A DNA stretch of 64,000 nt from an uncultured Megasphaera sp. (GCA_934202965.1 CAKPYN010000009.1:1-64000), one strand, 5' to 3'. Numbered from the stretch's first letter, positions 18,469 through 28,355 are shown. The notes: a model not told the origin generated them from the letters alone. A program made the numbers and translations.

Positions 18469-18954
18469 TTATTTGGATTGTGTATCATTCAGCTGTTTTG
18501 CTACCTGATCGGTAATATCCGTACCACCATACAGAACAGCACGTTTGTCAACAACCAGCGTAAGACCTTTGGTATTGGCTACATTGGAAATAGCCGTATC
18601 GACTTTGTCTTTAATGCCCTTATAGATGTCTTCCTGTTTCTTGGAAACTTCATCACGCATCTTCTGATACAATTCTTGTTTTTGTTCATCTGTCATATTG
18701 GCAGATTGTTCTTCAAACTGTTTCTGGCTGTCTTCCGCAATCTGCTGCAGCTGTTTCTGCGCTTCCTGCGCATCCTGGTTGTCCGGCGTAATCAACTTGC
18801 TCGTGTCAACAACACCGATATTGCTGGACGGGGCTGCATTGACAGGATTCCCCATCTGCATGACCGCAAGGCCGGCAATACTCAATACAAATACCAGAGC
18901 AATTACTCCGGAAAAAATTTTTACATTTCGTTTTTTACCCATTTCTGACATCAT
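18469..18954 (-). CDS. OmpH/Skp-family protein
   Basis: 161 residues. A charged N terminus (MGKKRNVK) and a hydrophobic segment (about 13-33) lead to NAAPSS, so it may be cleaved or remain anchored. IGVVDTSKL opens the OmpH core, a coiled coil spans about 60-115, and GGTDITDQVAKQL ends it. It is first of the three tandem ompH genes, directly downstream of the unknown outer-membrane protein and bamA, the usual place for skp/ompH. The ATG is ten bases after AGGAG. Confidence 0.87.
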   Translation of the reverse strand: MMSEMGKKRNVKIFSGVIALVFVLSIAGLAVMQMGNPVNAAPSSNIGVVDTSKLITPDNQDAQEAQKQLQQIAEDSQKQFEEQSANMTDEQKQELYQKMRDEVSKKQEDIYKGIKDKVDTAISNVANTKGLTLVVDKRAVLYGGTDITDQVAKQLNDTQSK

Positions 18955-18969
18955 AATGGCATTACTCCT

Positions 18970-20253
18970 TTACAAATATCCGACAATCCTAAGCCAATGA
19001 TCATGGTTCGATATGATATATTCTAATCCCATATAATCATGGAATCGATACAGCAGACCCATTTCATTTTCATGATGCGTCATATCTCGATCGATGCGCA
19101 GCTGCCAGTTCGTTCCCAAGGGCTGGCGTATCCACCAATGATTGCTGTCATCTCTTGTTTCATGATGCAGTCCAATCCGCGTATCCCGGCCAAACCGATA
19201 AAAATATCCCGGCTTGATATTCCATGACACCGAACCGGGCATCCATTCTACCTCGCCGTATACTTCATGATGGGCGCCGATTTTTCTGCCAACCAAAGCC
19301 CGCAGTACCGTATCATCATCGTGGCTGCGTGCATGGGTTTCTCGTCCTACATCCATATACATACCGGCCTGAATATCATAAAAATCTGTCTGTGAATCCA
19401 GGGTAATTTTGGTGTTTTCACCAATATCAATTTGCGGCACGACACGAAGCTTGTACGATTTGACAACCCATTGCGCAGATACGCTTTGGCGCAATATCTG
19501 CTGCATATCGCCTTGATGACGACGTAAAAAAGCAACCGGCAATCCTTCTAAGCCGGCATAGTATTCTTCCAAATGTTTACGTGTACTCAAAAAAATAACT
19601 TTTGGCAAATTTTCTGCATGAATGGCTACATTCACATTGCGTACAATCGGTAGCTTTGGCAAAAAGTATACATGAACAATCGCTGTTTTACCCGGTTCAA
19701 TGACAATATGCGGATAAAACTCCGGCAATCGTGACTCCAGTTCCTGTTCCAGCACGGTTTTAACGGCTCCATTCGCCCATTCCAGCGCATCTGTTGGCAG
19801 GCCAATCAACAGATTTTCTACATATGCCGACATGTCTGCCACATCGTTATTGGCTAATGTTTTTCCCAATTCTGGTAACGCACCATAATCAACATCCATT
19901 TGTACGGATTGAATCGTTTGTCCCCAAGGACGTATTTTGATAGTTACATCAGCAGTGCTGTCACCAGCAATCTGAATATCATCAACAGTATACCCGATTA
20001 AGACCCTATTGACAATATCATACATGATTCGTTTATAAGATTCAGTATGTTCTTTTATTTCATTGCTGTCCTGATTCAACAGTACGTGATTGCCTACGGT
20101 CTGAATACTGGCAGCAATTCGTTTTTGGACAAGTGGCGGCACTGCTTCCTGCACGGATAATACATGTACTTGGACCTGCGTAACAGGAGCAGCCCAACTA
20201 CTGCAAACCCCCGTGCAGACAAACAGTGCCGTAAATAACACGCTGCGAATCAC
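18970..20253 (-). CDS. Unknown outer-membrane protein encoded beside bamA
   Basis: 427 residues with a signal peptide (cleavage near 22, SSWA-AP). The N-terminal half (about 25-230) has alpha/beta segments with VTIKIRPWGQTIQ, reminiscent of POTRA-like modules. The C-terminal half (about 270-427) alternates short amphipathic strands rich in His, Arg and aromatics (GEVEWMPG, YFYRFGRD, RIGLHHETRD), consistent with an 8-10 strand barrel, but it ends in Leu rather than Phe. I do not recognise a named family. Lying between bamA and ompH, it likely serves outer-membrane assembly. The start is GTG. Confidence 0.6.
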   Translation of the reverse strand: MIRSVLFTALFVCTGVCSSWAAPVTQVQVHVLSVQEAVPPLVQKRIAASIQTVGNHVLLNQDSNEIKEHTESYKRIMYDIVNRVLIGYTVDDIQIAGDSTADVTIKIRPWGQTIQSVQMDVDYGALPELGKTLANNDVADMSAYVENLLIGLPTDALEWANGAVKTVLEQELESRLPEFYPHIVIEPGKTAIVHVYFLPKLPIVRNVNVAIHAENLPKVIFLSTRKHLEEYYAGLEGLPVAFLRRHQGDMQQILRQSVSAQWVVKSYKLRVVPQIDIGENTKITLDSQTDFYDIQAGMYMDVGRETHARSHDDDTVLRALVGRKIGAHHEVYGEVEWMPGSVSWNIKPGYFYRFGRDTRIGLHHETRDDSNHWWIRQPLGTNWQLRIDRDMTHHENEMGLLYRFHDYMGLEYIISNHDHWLRIVGYL

Positions 20254-20278
20254 TGTTTATCCCACCCGTCTATCTTGA

Positions 20279-22558
20279 TTAGAATTTACCGCCAAAGCTG
20301 AAGTGGAATTTACCACCATTAGAACCGACAGCATAATCCAAACGAACCGGGCCAATCGGCGTCGTAATACGGAAGCCGAGACCGCCGGAATAATGGATCT
20401 TATTGTCACTGTTGTACCAAGGAATATGTTCTGTACCGCCCCAGGCATTACCAAGATCACCAAAGATAACGCCTTGAATTTTCTTAGCAATCGGGTAGCG
20501 GTATTCAACCGTAGCCTGATACATCTTATTGCCACGGAACTCATCATCTTCATAGCCGCGAAGGTTATCAGCACCGCCCAGTGTAAACATATCGCCGAAC
20601 GGCATATCGCCTGTTGCAATACCGCCCATCAAACGAACGGCAATGACATGAGCCCGGCCGACTTTATAGTACAACCGATTTTCTACGGTAAATTTGAAGT
20701 AATCAAAGTCACCGCCGATGCCGTGACCTGCCCACGTACCGGAAAAAGCAAGTCGTTTGCCCTTCGTCGGGTCGTATACGTTGTCGCGGTTATCAAAGAC
20801 ATGATCCCATGTTAAGCTGTTGGTCCGGCCAAAGTTATTATTCATATAGCCCGTATATTCATCTCTCGGATTTCCACCCAAAGATAATTTATCCAAATTA
20901 CGATAATCCAAGCCGCTGCTGTAATCAGTATATTTCGTATCTTTCGTACCTAATGTCAAATAATCCGTAATATATTCACTGCGGGCACGGCCATAGGTTA
21001 CATTAAAGCCTTTTGTCCGTTTATCGTATTCCGCAACGGAATTGCCTTTTTCATCATAATCATCGTATTCCGATTCCCGGTCAAAAAGGCTGAAACCGAT
21101 GGAATCACCGGCATCATTGAGATACGGATGGGTATAGGAGAAAATGTAGTTTCTTGTCGTATCCGTATGGCCGCCAAATTCCCAGTTAATCGATACTTTA
21201 TCGCCTGTGCCGCGAAGGTTTGTTTCGCTAAGGCCCAAGATACCTACTAAGCCGTCCGAATCAGAATAGCCGGCACCAATCGTGACGGTTCCTGTTTTTT
21301 GTTCGACTACATCGATTTCGACAATAATGTCATTGCTGTTTTTCTTGCCCTGCAGCAACCGTACGTTGACATCTTCAAAATATCCTGTGTTATATACACG
21401 CTGGATACTGCGGCTGGCTGTTTCTTTGTTGAAAATATCGCCTTTTTTAAAACGCAGTTCCCGCATAATAACTTTGTTTTTCGTTTTGTTGTTGCCGCGA
21501 AGCTGAATATCTTCGATATGAGCTTCGGAAATGCCAAGATGCAGAATGCCTTTGTCATCTATGCTAACTTCCGAAACACGGCTCATCATATAGCCTTTAT
21601 TGCCATAAGCTGCATTAATATCGGCAATGTTCTTACTGACGACAGAGGTATTGAGAACCGTTCCGGGCGTAACCGTAATCAGTTTTTTCAAATCACCTGT
21701 AGAAATGCTTTCATTGCCCGTAATGTCTACACCCTGAACGACAGGATTCATTTGTACGGCATAATTTAGTTTTACGCCTTCCGGTACGTTTGTAAAGGCC
21801 GGTTTAACCGTAGAAAACAGGCCGGTCGCACCAATGACATTCAAGTCATGACGGATATAATCGGCATTGACCGCATCACCTACATGCATGGCCAAACGAG
21901 GCATGAGCTGCGTTTCAATCGCCTGATCCGGAACAGGACTTACTGTAACGGCTGTGGCAATTTTATTGACATACGGGTTCAGTTCACTGTCTGTAACAAT
22001 ATTGCCGTACGGAAGGCTTCCTTCTTGTCCCTGCGGCATGACAGCCATCGGATACTTGGGCACCGTCGTATCAATGGTAAAATTATTCATACCGGCAGGA
22101 AAATCAATGGGTGTACCCGGCAATGTCTGTTTCGGCGCAACCGCGGCGGTTACCTGGCGCTGTACTTCCGAATTCGTATTGGCTGCTGCTGCTTTATCTA
22201 CATCAGCGGCGGCTGCCTGATGCACTTCTGCCGGTGTTTTGCCGGCTGCAATTTCTGCGAGTTCTGCATCCGTTTCATACCCTGTAAGGCCGGATTTGGC
22301 TGCTTTCATCGTTTCTTTCGTCGTCGTATCCGCAGCTGCGGTAACCGTTGCATTAACCGGTGTCTTATCATCTGTTGTGACCCGAGAAGATTTGGTCGTT
22401 GTCGTTACCGCTTCCCCATTGGTTGTCGGTTCATAGCCTGTGGCTGTACCGGCCGCAGCTGAAACAGTTGCTGCAGCGTCATCATTCGCCCAAACTGGGC
22501 AAGTCATCATCGCACTGGTTATCATCAGGACGAGAAGCTTTTTCTTCCGCGTATTCAT
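20279..22558 (-). CDS. bamA: Outer-membrane protein assembly factor BamA (Omp85)
   Basis: A 759-residue Omp85 protein that inserts beta-barrels into the outer membrane. After a signal peptide (about 25) comes an unusual Ala/Thr-rich low-complexity stretch of roughly 120 residues. POTRA repeats follow (for example VVQGVDITGNESISTGDLKK and IEDIQLRGNNKTK), then the 16-strand barrel. The conserved loop-6 motif is present as LRGYED, and the last residue is the expected Phe (HFSFGGKF). A good ribosome binding site (GGAGG) precedes the ATG. Lpx, OmpH and TamB genes surround it. Confidence 0.96.
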   Translation of the reverse strand: MNTRKKKLLVLMITSAMMTCPVWANDDAAATVSAAAGTATGYEPTTNGEAVTTTTKSSRVTTDDKTPVNATVTAAADTTTKETMKAAKSGLTGYETDAELAEIAAGKTPAEVHQAAAADVDKAAAANTNSEVQRQVTAAVAPKQTLPGTPIDFPAGMNNFTIDTTVPKYPMAVMPQGQEGSLPYGNIVTDSELNPYVNKIATAVTVSPVPDQAIETQLMPRLAMHVGDAVNADYIRHDLNVIGATGLFSTVKPAFTNVPEGVKLNYAVQMNPVVQGVDITGNESISTGDLKKLITVTPGTVLNTSVVSKNIADINAAYGNKGYMMSRVSEVSIDDKGILHLGISEAHIEDIQLRGNNKTKNKVIMRELRFKKGDIFNKETASRSIQRVYNTGYFEDVNVRLLQGKKNSNDIIVEIDVVEQKTGTVTIGAGYSDSDGLVGILGLSETNLRGTGDKVSINWEFGGHTDTTRNYIFSYTHPYLNDAGDSIGFSLFDRESEYDDYDEKGNSVAEYDKRTKGFNVTYGRARSEYITDYLTLGTKDTKYTDYSSGLDYRNLDKLSLGGNPRDEYTGYMNNNFGRTNSLTWDHVFDNRDNVYDPTKGKRLAFSGTWAGHGIGGDFDYFKFTVENRLYYKVGRAHVIAVRLMGGIATGDMPFGDMFTLGGADNLRGYEDDEFRGNKMYQATVEYRYPIAKKIQGVIFGDLGNAWGGTEHIPWYNSDNKIHYSGGLGFRITTPIGPVRLDYAVGSNGGKFHFSFGGKF

Positions 22559-22572
22559 AAAAAAACCTCCGT

Positions 22573-23160
22573 TTACTTATTCTGTATTGTCGTACCGCGC
22601 AAACTGCGGCGCGCATCTTGAACGGCTTCTTGCATTTGTCGTTCCGTTAAGACCGGCTTTGCCGGCGGTACTGCTTTATGTGCAACAGGCGGCGATGTCG
22701 TCACTTCCGACGATACATGCCGGTCTGTTTCAACCTGTAACATAGGTGTATCAACAGGACGTTCTTCACGTCTGCTGATTGTCATGCTGTCAGATTCCCT
22801 TGACGTATCTGACATGGTAGTTTCCTGCTGAGTTGCTGCAGGCATAGGCTCTGGCACCGCTGCAGTCTGCGTTTCCACAACGGGTTGTCTTTTTATCGGT
22901 ATCGACCGGTTGGCTTCTGTATGACGCTGCATCCACAACGTACCGCAAAGGCAGCACATGCACAGCAAACCGATAGCAGCCGTGCGCAGTCGCGAGCGAG
23001 TACCGCGCTGTTTACGCAGATTTTTCATTTCCGCTTCTGCCAGCATGAGATTCAATTCCCCTTTGACCATCGATTGATTGTCAAAGGATTGTTCCGCTTT
23101 TTCTAGCCATTTTTTAGCTGAACGGACGTGAGCAGCTTTATGTTTATCTGCTAATCCCAC
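22573..23160 (-). CDS. Single-TM protein of unknown function in the bam operon
   Basis: 195 residues. The N-terminal 55 residues are charged and helical, resembling a TPR-like hairpin (AKKWLEKAEQSFD..GELNLMLAEAEMK). One TM helix lies at about 61-77 (IGLLCMCCLCGTLWM), and a disordered Pro/Thr/Glu-rich periplasmic tail of about 115 residues follows. No family is recognised. It is 15 bases upstream of bamA and starts at GTG after AGGAGG. The layout would suit a tether or regulator in the envelope operon, but that is speculation. Confidence 0.6.
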   Translation of the reverse strand: MGLADKHKAAHVRSAKKWLEKAEQSFDNQSMVKGELNLMLAEAEMKNLRKQRGTRSRLRTAAIGLLCMCCLCGTLWMQRHTEANRSIPIKRQPVVETQTAAVPEPMPAATQQETTMSDTSRESDSMTISRREERPVDTPMLQVETDRHVSSEVTTSPPVAHKAVPPAKPVLTERQMQEAVQDARRSLRGTTIQNK

Positions 23161-23297
23161 TATGATGCCCTCCTTTTACCGTATGTAATATATTCTGTAA
23201 AAAAAGGTATCTTTAGTACGGAGATTATATAAAAAAATAGCCATATTATGACGTATATTCTTTATTATACTTTAAAATTCTCACTTATTCAGCCATT

Positions 23298-23939
23298 TTA
23301 CTTATTTTTACTATCATGAATAAATTTGCTCAGCATCCCCCGTACACGGCGTATGCCTCGTTTTTGGAGCCGGTATACATAGGGAAGGCTCATGGACAAA
23401 TCATGGGCAATATGTTTTTGCGGTTTATTTTGCAAATACACGCCTTCTACGACTAACTGCTCTTTCTGCGGCAGGCGCTGCAATACACGGGCTACATGCT
23501 CAAACAAAAGATGCTGTCCTGTCTGTTCTGCTATATCTATGCCTTCATCAGGCAGCATTTCCTGCAGGGTCATGCCGTTTTCATCGGGCTCATCTAATGA
23601 AATCGCTGCTCGTTTGCCTTCTGTATTCAAGTAATCAATAATTCGGCCGCGAATACGATGAACCGCAAACAGAGAAAAGGCTACATGCCGCGTATAGTCA
23701 AACCGCTCTACCGCTTCAATCAGTCCTACTGTACCTTCTTGAATGGCATCCAGCACCATATCGTCAGGAATATGCCAACGCATAGCTTCTTTAAAAACCA
23801 GCGGCTGATATTGTTCAATCAACTGGCTGCGGCTTTCCATATCATTTTGGTCTTTATACGCTTTCCACAATGCGTTTTCTTCTTCTGGCGTAAGCAATGT
23901 GATTTTATTGAGTTCTTGTAAATATTCTTGTAAAACCAT
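23298..23939 (-). CDS. Sigma-70 family RNA polymerase sigma factor
   Basis: 213 residues. Region 2 (about 35-105) contains EQYQPLVFKEAMRWHI and the -10 recognition helix FDYTRHVAFSLFAVHRIRGRIIDYL; a region 3-like linker and region 4 (about 150-205, with LPQKEQLVVEGVYL and an HTH) follow. It lacks region 1.1, so it is an alternative sigma in the SigF/SigG/FliA size class. It lies 8 bases after tamB in the outer-membrane operon, an unusual place. Its regulon is unknown; no anti-sigma gene is adjacent. Confidence 0.85.
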   Translation of the reverse strand: MVLQEYLQELNKITLLTPEEENALWKAYKDQNDMESRSQLIEQYQPLVFKEAMRWHIPDDMVLDAIQEGTVGLIEAVERFDYTRHVAFSLFAVHRIRGRIIDYLNTEGKRAAISLDEPDENGMTLQEMLPDEGIDIAEQTGQHLLFEHVARVLQRLPQKEQLVVEGVYLQNKPQKHIAHDLSMSLPYVYRLQKRGIRRVRGMLSKFIHDSKNK

Positions 23940-23947
23940 TGCTCCTC

Positions 23948-26900
23948 CTAGAACGAATATTTGTAAAACGCGCCGGCAAAACTATCGTCTTCCGATTTCC
24001 AAGCATTCAAATTAAAGCGATTGCCTACATGATACTGCACGCCAAAACGATTGTCATCATGATTTAGGCCAAATGCAACGGTTACCATGAAATCATTGAA
24101 CAAATATTTCCCCATTTCAATATTATAATAGTTACGGCTTAAATCTGTATTTTTATCATTCAGATTTAAGGAGCCGTTGGTTACTGTCAGCATATCCAAC
24201 GATAAGGTATTTTCCAACGCCTGTGTAATCCCCAAACTGTTCAAGGTCATGCGAAGACCCGAACCCAAGAGTTTATTTACATCTTCGCCGTCCATTGATG
24301 AGCTTTGCTGTTTGCTGCCGCCATTACGCAAGGTAATCAACGACGCTATCTGCGCTTTTGTTAGCGGCGGATCTGACCGCAGCATCATATCCATTTGATC
24401 AGCCGGTCCACGCAGCGTCAAAAAGACATCGTACTGCCCGACACGACTTATCCCTTCTACATCGAGATACGGCAAAAACGTACCATTTTCCGTAAAACTT
24501 GCTTTGGCATGAGCTAGACGAAACTTCGTATCTAAATACTGTATCGTTCCCTTTGTCGCTTCAACATATCCTGACGCCATCGGCTGTTCTAACGTACCTT
24601 GAAAATGCACCGTACCATGTACCATTAAATCATATAATGATGGATTATACAACCGCACTTTATCTCCTACCGTAACATTCAGATCCAATCCCAGCGGCAA
24701 GGATGCCGTTGTATCTGAAAAAGACAGCGGAACATCCAGCATTGTATTCTGAACCTGAATAGTACCGCTGACTACAGGCATATCTTCTTTTTGTACAATA
24801 TGAATTTCTGCATCCAACGGGCCTTTATAATAAGGACAATCCAGCCATATATGGTTGGCCGTAAGCGCCCCTCCATAGGATGTCAGTTTCCAGCCGTCCC
24901 AAGCAGCTTTCCCATCAAGGGAGATACCGCCCGGCCATTTCGCTTTTTTCTTATCCATCACAGCCGTACCGGAAACAGATGCATGGTTTCCCTGAAATTC
25001 AACATTCGCACGAATATGCTGCAGCGGATTGGCTACACCGCGAAATTGGATCGTGCCATCTTGCACGCCTATGGTCCCCGTAATCTGCGGGTTGGCCAGT
25101 GTTCCCTGCAAGTTGACCGAGCCTTCAATATCACCGGAAGCCTGCGTGACAACTGGCGTCAAAAACGTCAGCGCATCGAGTCCGGCATGATCTAGTTTGA
25201 CCATAACATCCATCGATTCATCGCCGCGACCGCCTGATAAAGCTTGGACCGGAATCGTACCGGATGCCGTAATTTTATAGGGATCTCTGGCAATATACGC
25301 TTGATTCAGCACAATCATACCATTGCGAATGTTTAATAACGCAAAGGCATTTGTAAAACCTACGCCATTTATCGTGCCGCTCTGCAGCTGTGCCGAAACA
25401 TCGGCTGCGATAGCATCACTTGTACCGTTTAATTCTGCCATAAAATCCAGCGGCGCGTCGATTTGAACCTGTGATTGTCCGGTCACCTGCATCAAGGCCT
25501 TCGCCGGGAAGTTCTTAGCTGCTACTTCCATCTGGACCGGACCATGTACCGCATATGAGCCTTTCGCTGCCAATAGACTGTTGCCGGACTGCAGGGTTAA
25601 TTGATTGATATGGGCCGTATGATCGGCATAATTGATATCGATATCTGCCGGTTCTAACTGTATATCTCCCAAGGAAGCCTGCGTGAGTTTTCCCGCAATT
25701 GAAGCCTGGGGATTATCCGACGTGCCTTCCAGCGCAATCGACCCATCAATACGGCCTGCTATGTGTTTTAGCGGTACATCTGCCAATTTCAATAATCCTG
25801 CAACATCACCGTGAACCACGCTGGCTTTGCCGCGCAGCCATTTATCCTTGAGCCGATATAATATATTGGCATCGTACGTACCTTCATTTTGCATAAAATG
25901 CAAATCCGTCAAGCGCACCATATTATCATAATACGTAAAATCGCCGCGAATATCTGCCAGCGGCATATGATTGATAACCAAATACTGGGCTCGCAGTGAA
26001 CCGTTAGCCGACGGATTGTCCATGGTTCCGCCAATATGAGCTTTGACGTTGAATACGCCGCTTCGCGGCACTTTGCTCCACGGCATCATGCGGGCAATAT
26101 CCAAGTTGGTTCCTTCAATATCGACATTCAGTTGATTGCCTATCGTTCCTTGGACAGACAACGCCGCATTATACGAAGCAATTTCGCCATTGCTGATATA
26201 GACAGTTCCGTCATCCAGGCGATAATCAGCACTAATATTTTTATATAAATAGCCCGCATACGACCCGTCTGTCAAATGGAAGGATCCTGCAGCCGACGGA
26301 TTTTCCCATGATCCATGAATGGTAATCGTATTATCCATCCAGCCCGTCATGGGTATATCCTGTTTTCCGATCACAGGCAATAATTTTTCTACCCGCATAT
26401 GCGTTGTATCCAACGATGCATCGAGCGTATGATTTCCCCAATCGGCCCAGCCGCGCAGCGTATGCAGCCCATCTTTATACCGCCAATAGACTGCAGGAAA
26501 TTCAATTCTTTCTCCTTGACCGGTTACATTGCCTTCGATATCATCAAAGACCATGCCCTTTACCATGCCATTAGCAGCATGGAAAGACGCATCCCATTGC
26601 CAGTCCGGTCCATACATATGTCCTGCTGCCTGCAGGGTTCCTTCCATCGGAACCGATACATACGGCGTCAGAATATCCAGCGGTATATCTGTCATGGTAA
26701 AGGAAATGTTCGGAGTCTTAGTCTGTAAATCATACGTACCGCTTGCCGACAGCGTTCCTTGTCCTATCTGTGCCTGGAGCCGTGAAAAAGAAAGAACCTG
26801 TCCCGCATAGGCCGCATCCGTTTCGATATGCGGCAAGGTCATGCCGTTATATGAGGCATCCTCTACGGCAACGTGTCCGGCTGCCTGCAAAGACGAACTA

Positions 26901-28249
26901 TCTTTGCTGTTCCCTTGAAGCTGTACATCGGCAGATACTGTCCCCAATATTGAAATAGGAACGCCCGGCATCTGCGATAAGTCTATATTTTGTGCGCTTA
27001 CCGAAGCCATGTACTCGCCAGTGTCTGCATGATACGTACCGGAGCCCTGCAAGGTCCCGCCTGCACTGTGCGCGGTTACATCATCTAATGATATTGTATT
27101 ATTTTCATAGGTAATATTCGCTTGAGCATCATCTACTGTAACGCCCTGATAGGAAAGATCATGGCCCGAAACGACGCCCTTGCCATTTAGATGATCCATA
27201 GACCCCCACAAGGTTCCCTTATATCCTACGGACCCTGTAACCGAAACCGGAATCAATGACGAAAAAGCCGACAACGATGCATCCGGTACATCTACAGATA
27301 GGTTAAATACAGGCGAGCCCGTATTTGTTTTTACAATGCCGTCGATCTGAAAGGCTTGATCATTGACCGTACCGGATACGTGTTTGAGTCGTACATCATC
27401 GGTTGTTAAATCGACATGTCCCGTTACGTTTTGTATCGAACAACCATACGCTTGAATAGCTCCCGACTTGATGTCTGCCTGTCCGGATACAGAAAAACCA
27501 TGGGGGCCATCCGCAATACGCGCTTTGATATCTTCTAAATAGCCTCCCTCAATGTTCACATCCACCGTATTCGGCATAAACGACTGCCCATACGAAACAT
27601 CTATGCCATCAGCCTGCACGGTAAGCGCATACTGCCGAGAAGACGTATACGTTCCCGATACGCTTAGGGACTTCCCGTCCAGCATGCCATCGGCCGTCAC
27701 GGCAATGGAGCCGGGGTAATTGGCAAGCGACAAGCTTCCTTCCACATTTTCCACAGCTGCCGGCGTATGATTGGGCAGTTGGGCACGGATTGTCCCTTCA
27801 TGAACACGAACGTTACCATGAAATCCCGTATTTTGGTTGGATTTATTTGTCTTAATCAGAGACGCTACATTCCATGTTTTTCCATCTTCTTGCTGCCAAA
27901 TATGGAGAATCGGTTGATTCACATCAATCGTATCTAACGCTTCCAATATGTCGCCCTGCTGCAGGGATGGAATAATTTTCACAGGATTCACATAGAGCTG
28001 TACATCGTCGCCTTCGGCCACGACATGCCCCTCTAAGTCCTTGACCACAGGCTGTACAATCCGGACATTCCCCGACAACGATACATCCATCGATGAAAAT
28101 GACAGTGTTCCATTGAGCTTACTATTTATTGTTGTCTTTACGGTATCATTCAGCATCTGCGTCCATGTTGGCATTTCCATCCAAAACACGACACCAGCCG
28201 ATAAAATGAATGCCGAAATAGCGCAGCCTGCTTTCCATTTTTTCTTCAC
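23948..28249 (-). CDS. tamB: TamB/DUF490 inter-membrane transport protein
   Basis: A 1433-residue AsmA-like/TamB protein, one N-terminal TM helix followed by a very long beta-taco of repeated short strands (recurrent GTYD, VSGTA, G-x-L motifs), thought to bridge inner and outer membranes and carry phospholipids. The C-terminal DUF490 domain ends in AGAFYKYSF with terminal Phe, as in TamB. I place the start at GTG 28249 (MKKKWKAG), six bases after AGGGAG. A TTG seven codons upstream is possible but less well placed. No separate TamA is adjacent, so it may work with BamA, as in other Negativicutes. Confidence 0.92.
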   Translation of the reverse strand: MKKKWKAGCAISAFILSAGVVFWMEMPTWTQMLNDTVKTTINSKLNGTLSFSSMDVSLSGNVRIVQPVVKDLEGHVVAEGDDVQLYVNPVKIIPSLQQGDILEALDTIDVNQPILHIWQQEDGKTWNVASLIKTNKSNQNTGFHGNVRVHEGTIRAQLPNHTPAAVENVEGSLSLANYPGSIAVTADGMLDGKSLSVSGTYTSSRQYALTVQADGIDVSYGQSFMPNTVDVNIEGGYLEDIKARIADGPHGFSVSGQADIKSGAIQAYGCSIQNVTGHVDLTTDDVRLKHVSGTVNDQAFQIDGIVKTNTGSPVFNLSVDVPDASLSAFSSLIPVSVTGSVGYKGTLWGSMDHLNGKGVVSGHDLSYQGVTVDDAQANITYENNTISLDDVTAHSAGGTLQGSGTYHADTGEYMASVSAQNIDLSQMPGVPISILGTVSADVQLQGNSKDSSSLQAAGHVAVEDASYNGMTLPHIETDAAYAGQVLSFSRLQAQIGQGTLSASGTYDLQTKTPNISFTMTDIPLDILTPYVSVPMEGTLQAAGHMYGPDWQWDASFHAANGMVKGMVFDDIEGNVTGQGERIEFPAVYWRYKDGLHTLRGWADWGNHTLDASLDTTHMRVEKLLPVIGKQDIPMTGWMDNTITIHGSWENPSAAGSFHLTDGSYAGYLYKNISADYRLDDGTVYISNGEIASYNAALSVQGTIGNQLNVDIEGTNLDIARMMPWSKVPRSGVFNVKAHIGGTMDNPSANGSLRAQYLVINHMPLADIRGDFTYYDNMVRLTDLHFMQNEGTYDANILYRLKDKWLRGKASVVHGDVAGLLKLADVPLKHIAGRIDGSIALEGTSDNPQASIAGKLTQASLGDIQLEPADIDINYADHTAHINQLTLQSGNSLLAAKGSYAVHGPVQMEVAAKNFPAKALMQVTGQSQVQIDAPLDFMAELNGTSDAIAADVSAQLQSGTINGVGFTNAFALLNIRNGMIVLNQAYIARDPYKITASGTIPVQALSGGRGDESMDVMVKLDHAGLDALTFLTPVVTQASGDIEGSVNLQGTLANPQITGTIGVQDGTIQFRGVANPLQHIRANVEFQGNHASVSGTAVMDKKKAKWPGGISLDGKAAWDGWKLTSYGGALTANHIWLDCPYYKGPLDAEIHIVQKEDMPVVSGTIQVQNTMLDVPLSFSDTTASLPLGLDLNVTVGDKVRLYNPSLYDLMVHGTVHFQGTLEQPMASGYVEATKGTIQYLDTKFRLAHAKASFTENGTFLPYLDVEGISRVGQYDVFLTLRGPADQMDMMLRSDPPLTKAQIASLITLRNGGSKQQSSSMDGEDVNKLLGSGLRMTLNSLGITQALENTLSLDMLTVTNGSLNLNDKNTDLSRNYYNIEMGKYLFNDFMVTVAFGLNHDDNRFGVQYHVGNRFNLNAWKSEDDSFAGAFYKYSF

Positions 28250-28355
28250 CCTAAGCTCCCTATTATACAATCATACCTTGCTTTACACGTTTTACTCCCT
28301 TTATTCTACCTAGGCTGATTTATAAAAGCAAGAACTATTCTCCAAGAAACCCCAT

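Noticed and set aside
21848..22462. 204-codon plus-strand frame opposite bamA
   Set aside because: Cys/Arg/Ile-rich antisense translation of the Ala/Thr-rich and POTRA coding sequence; no plausible protein.
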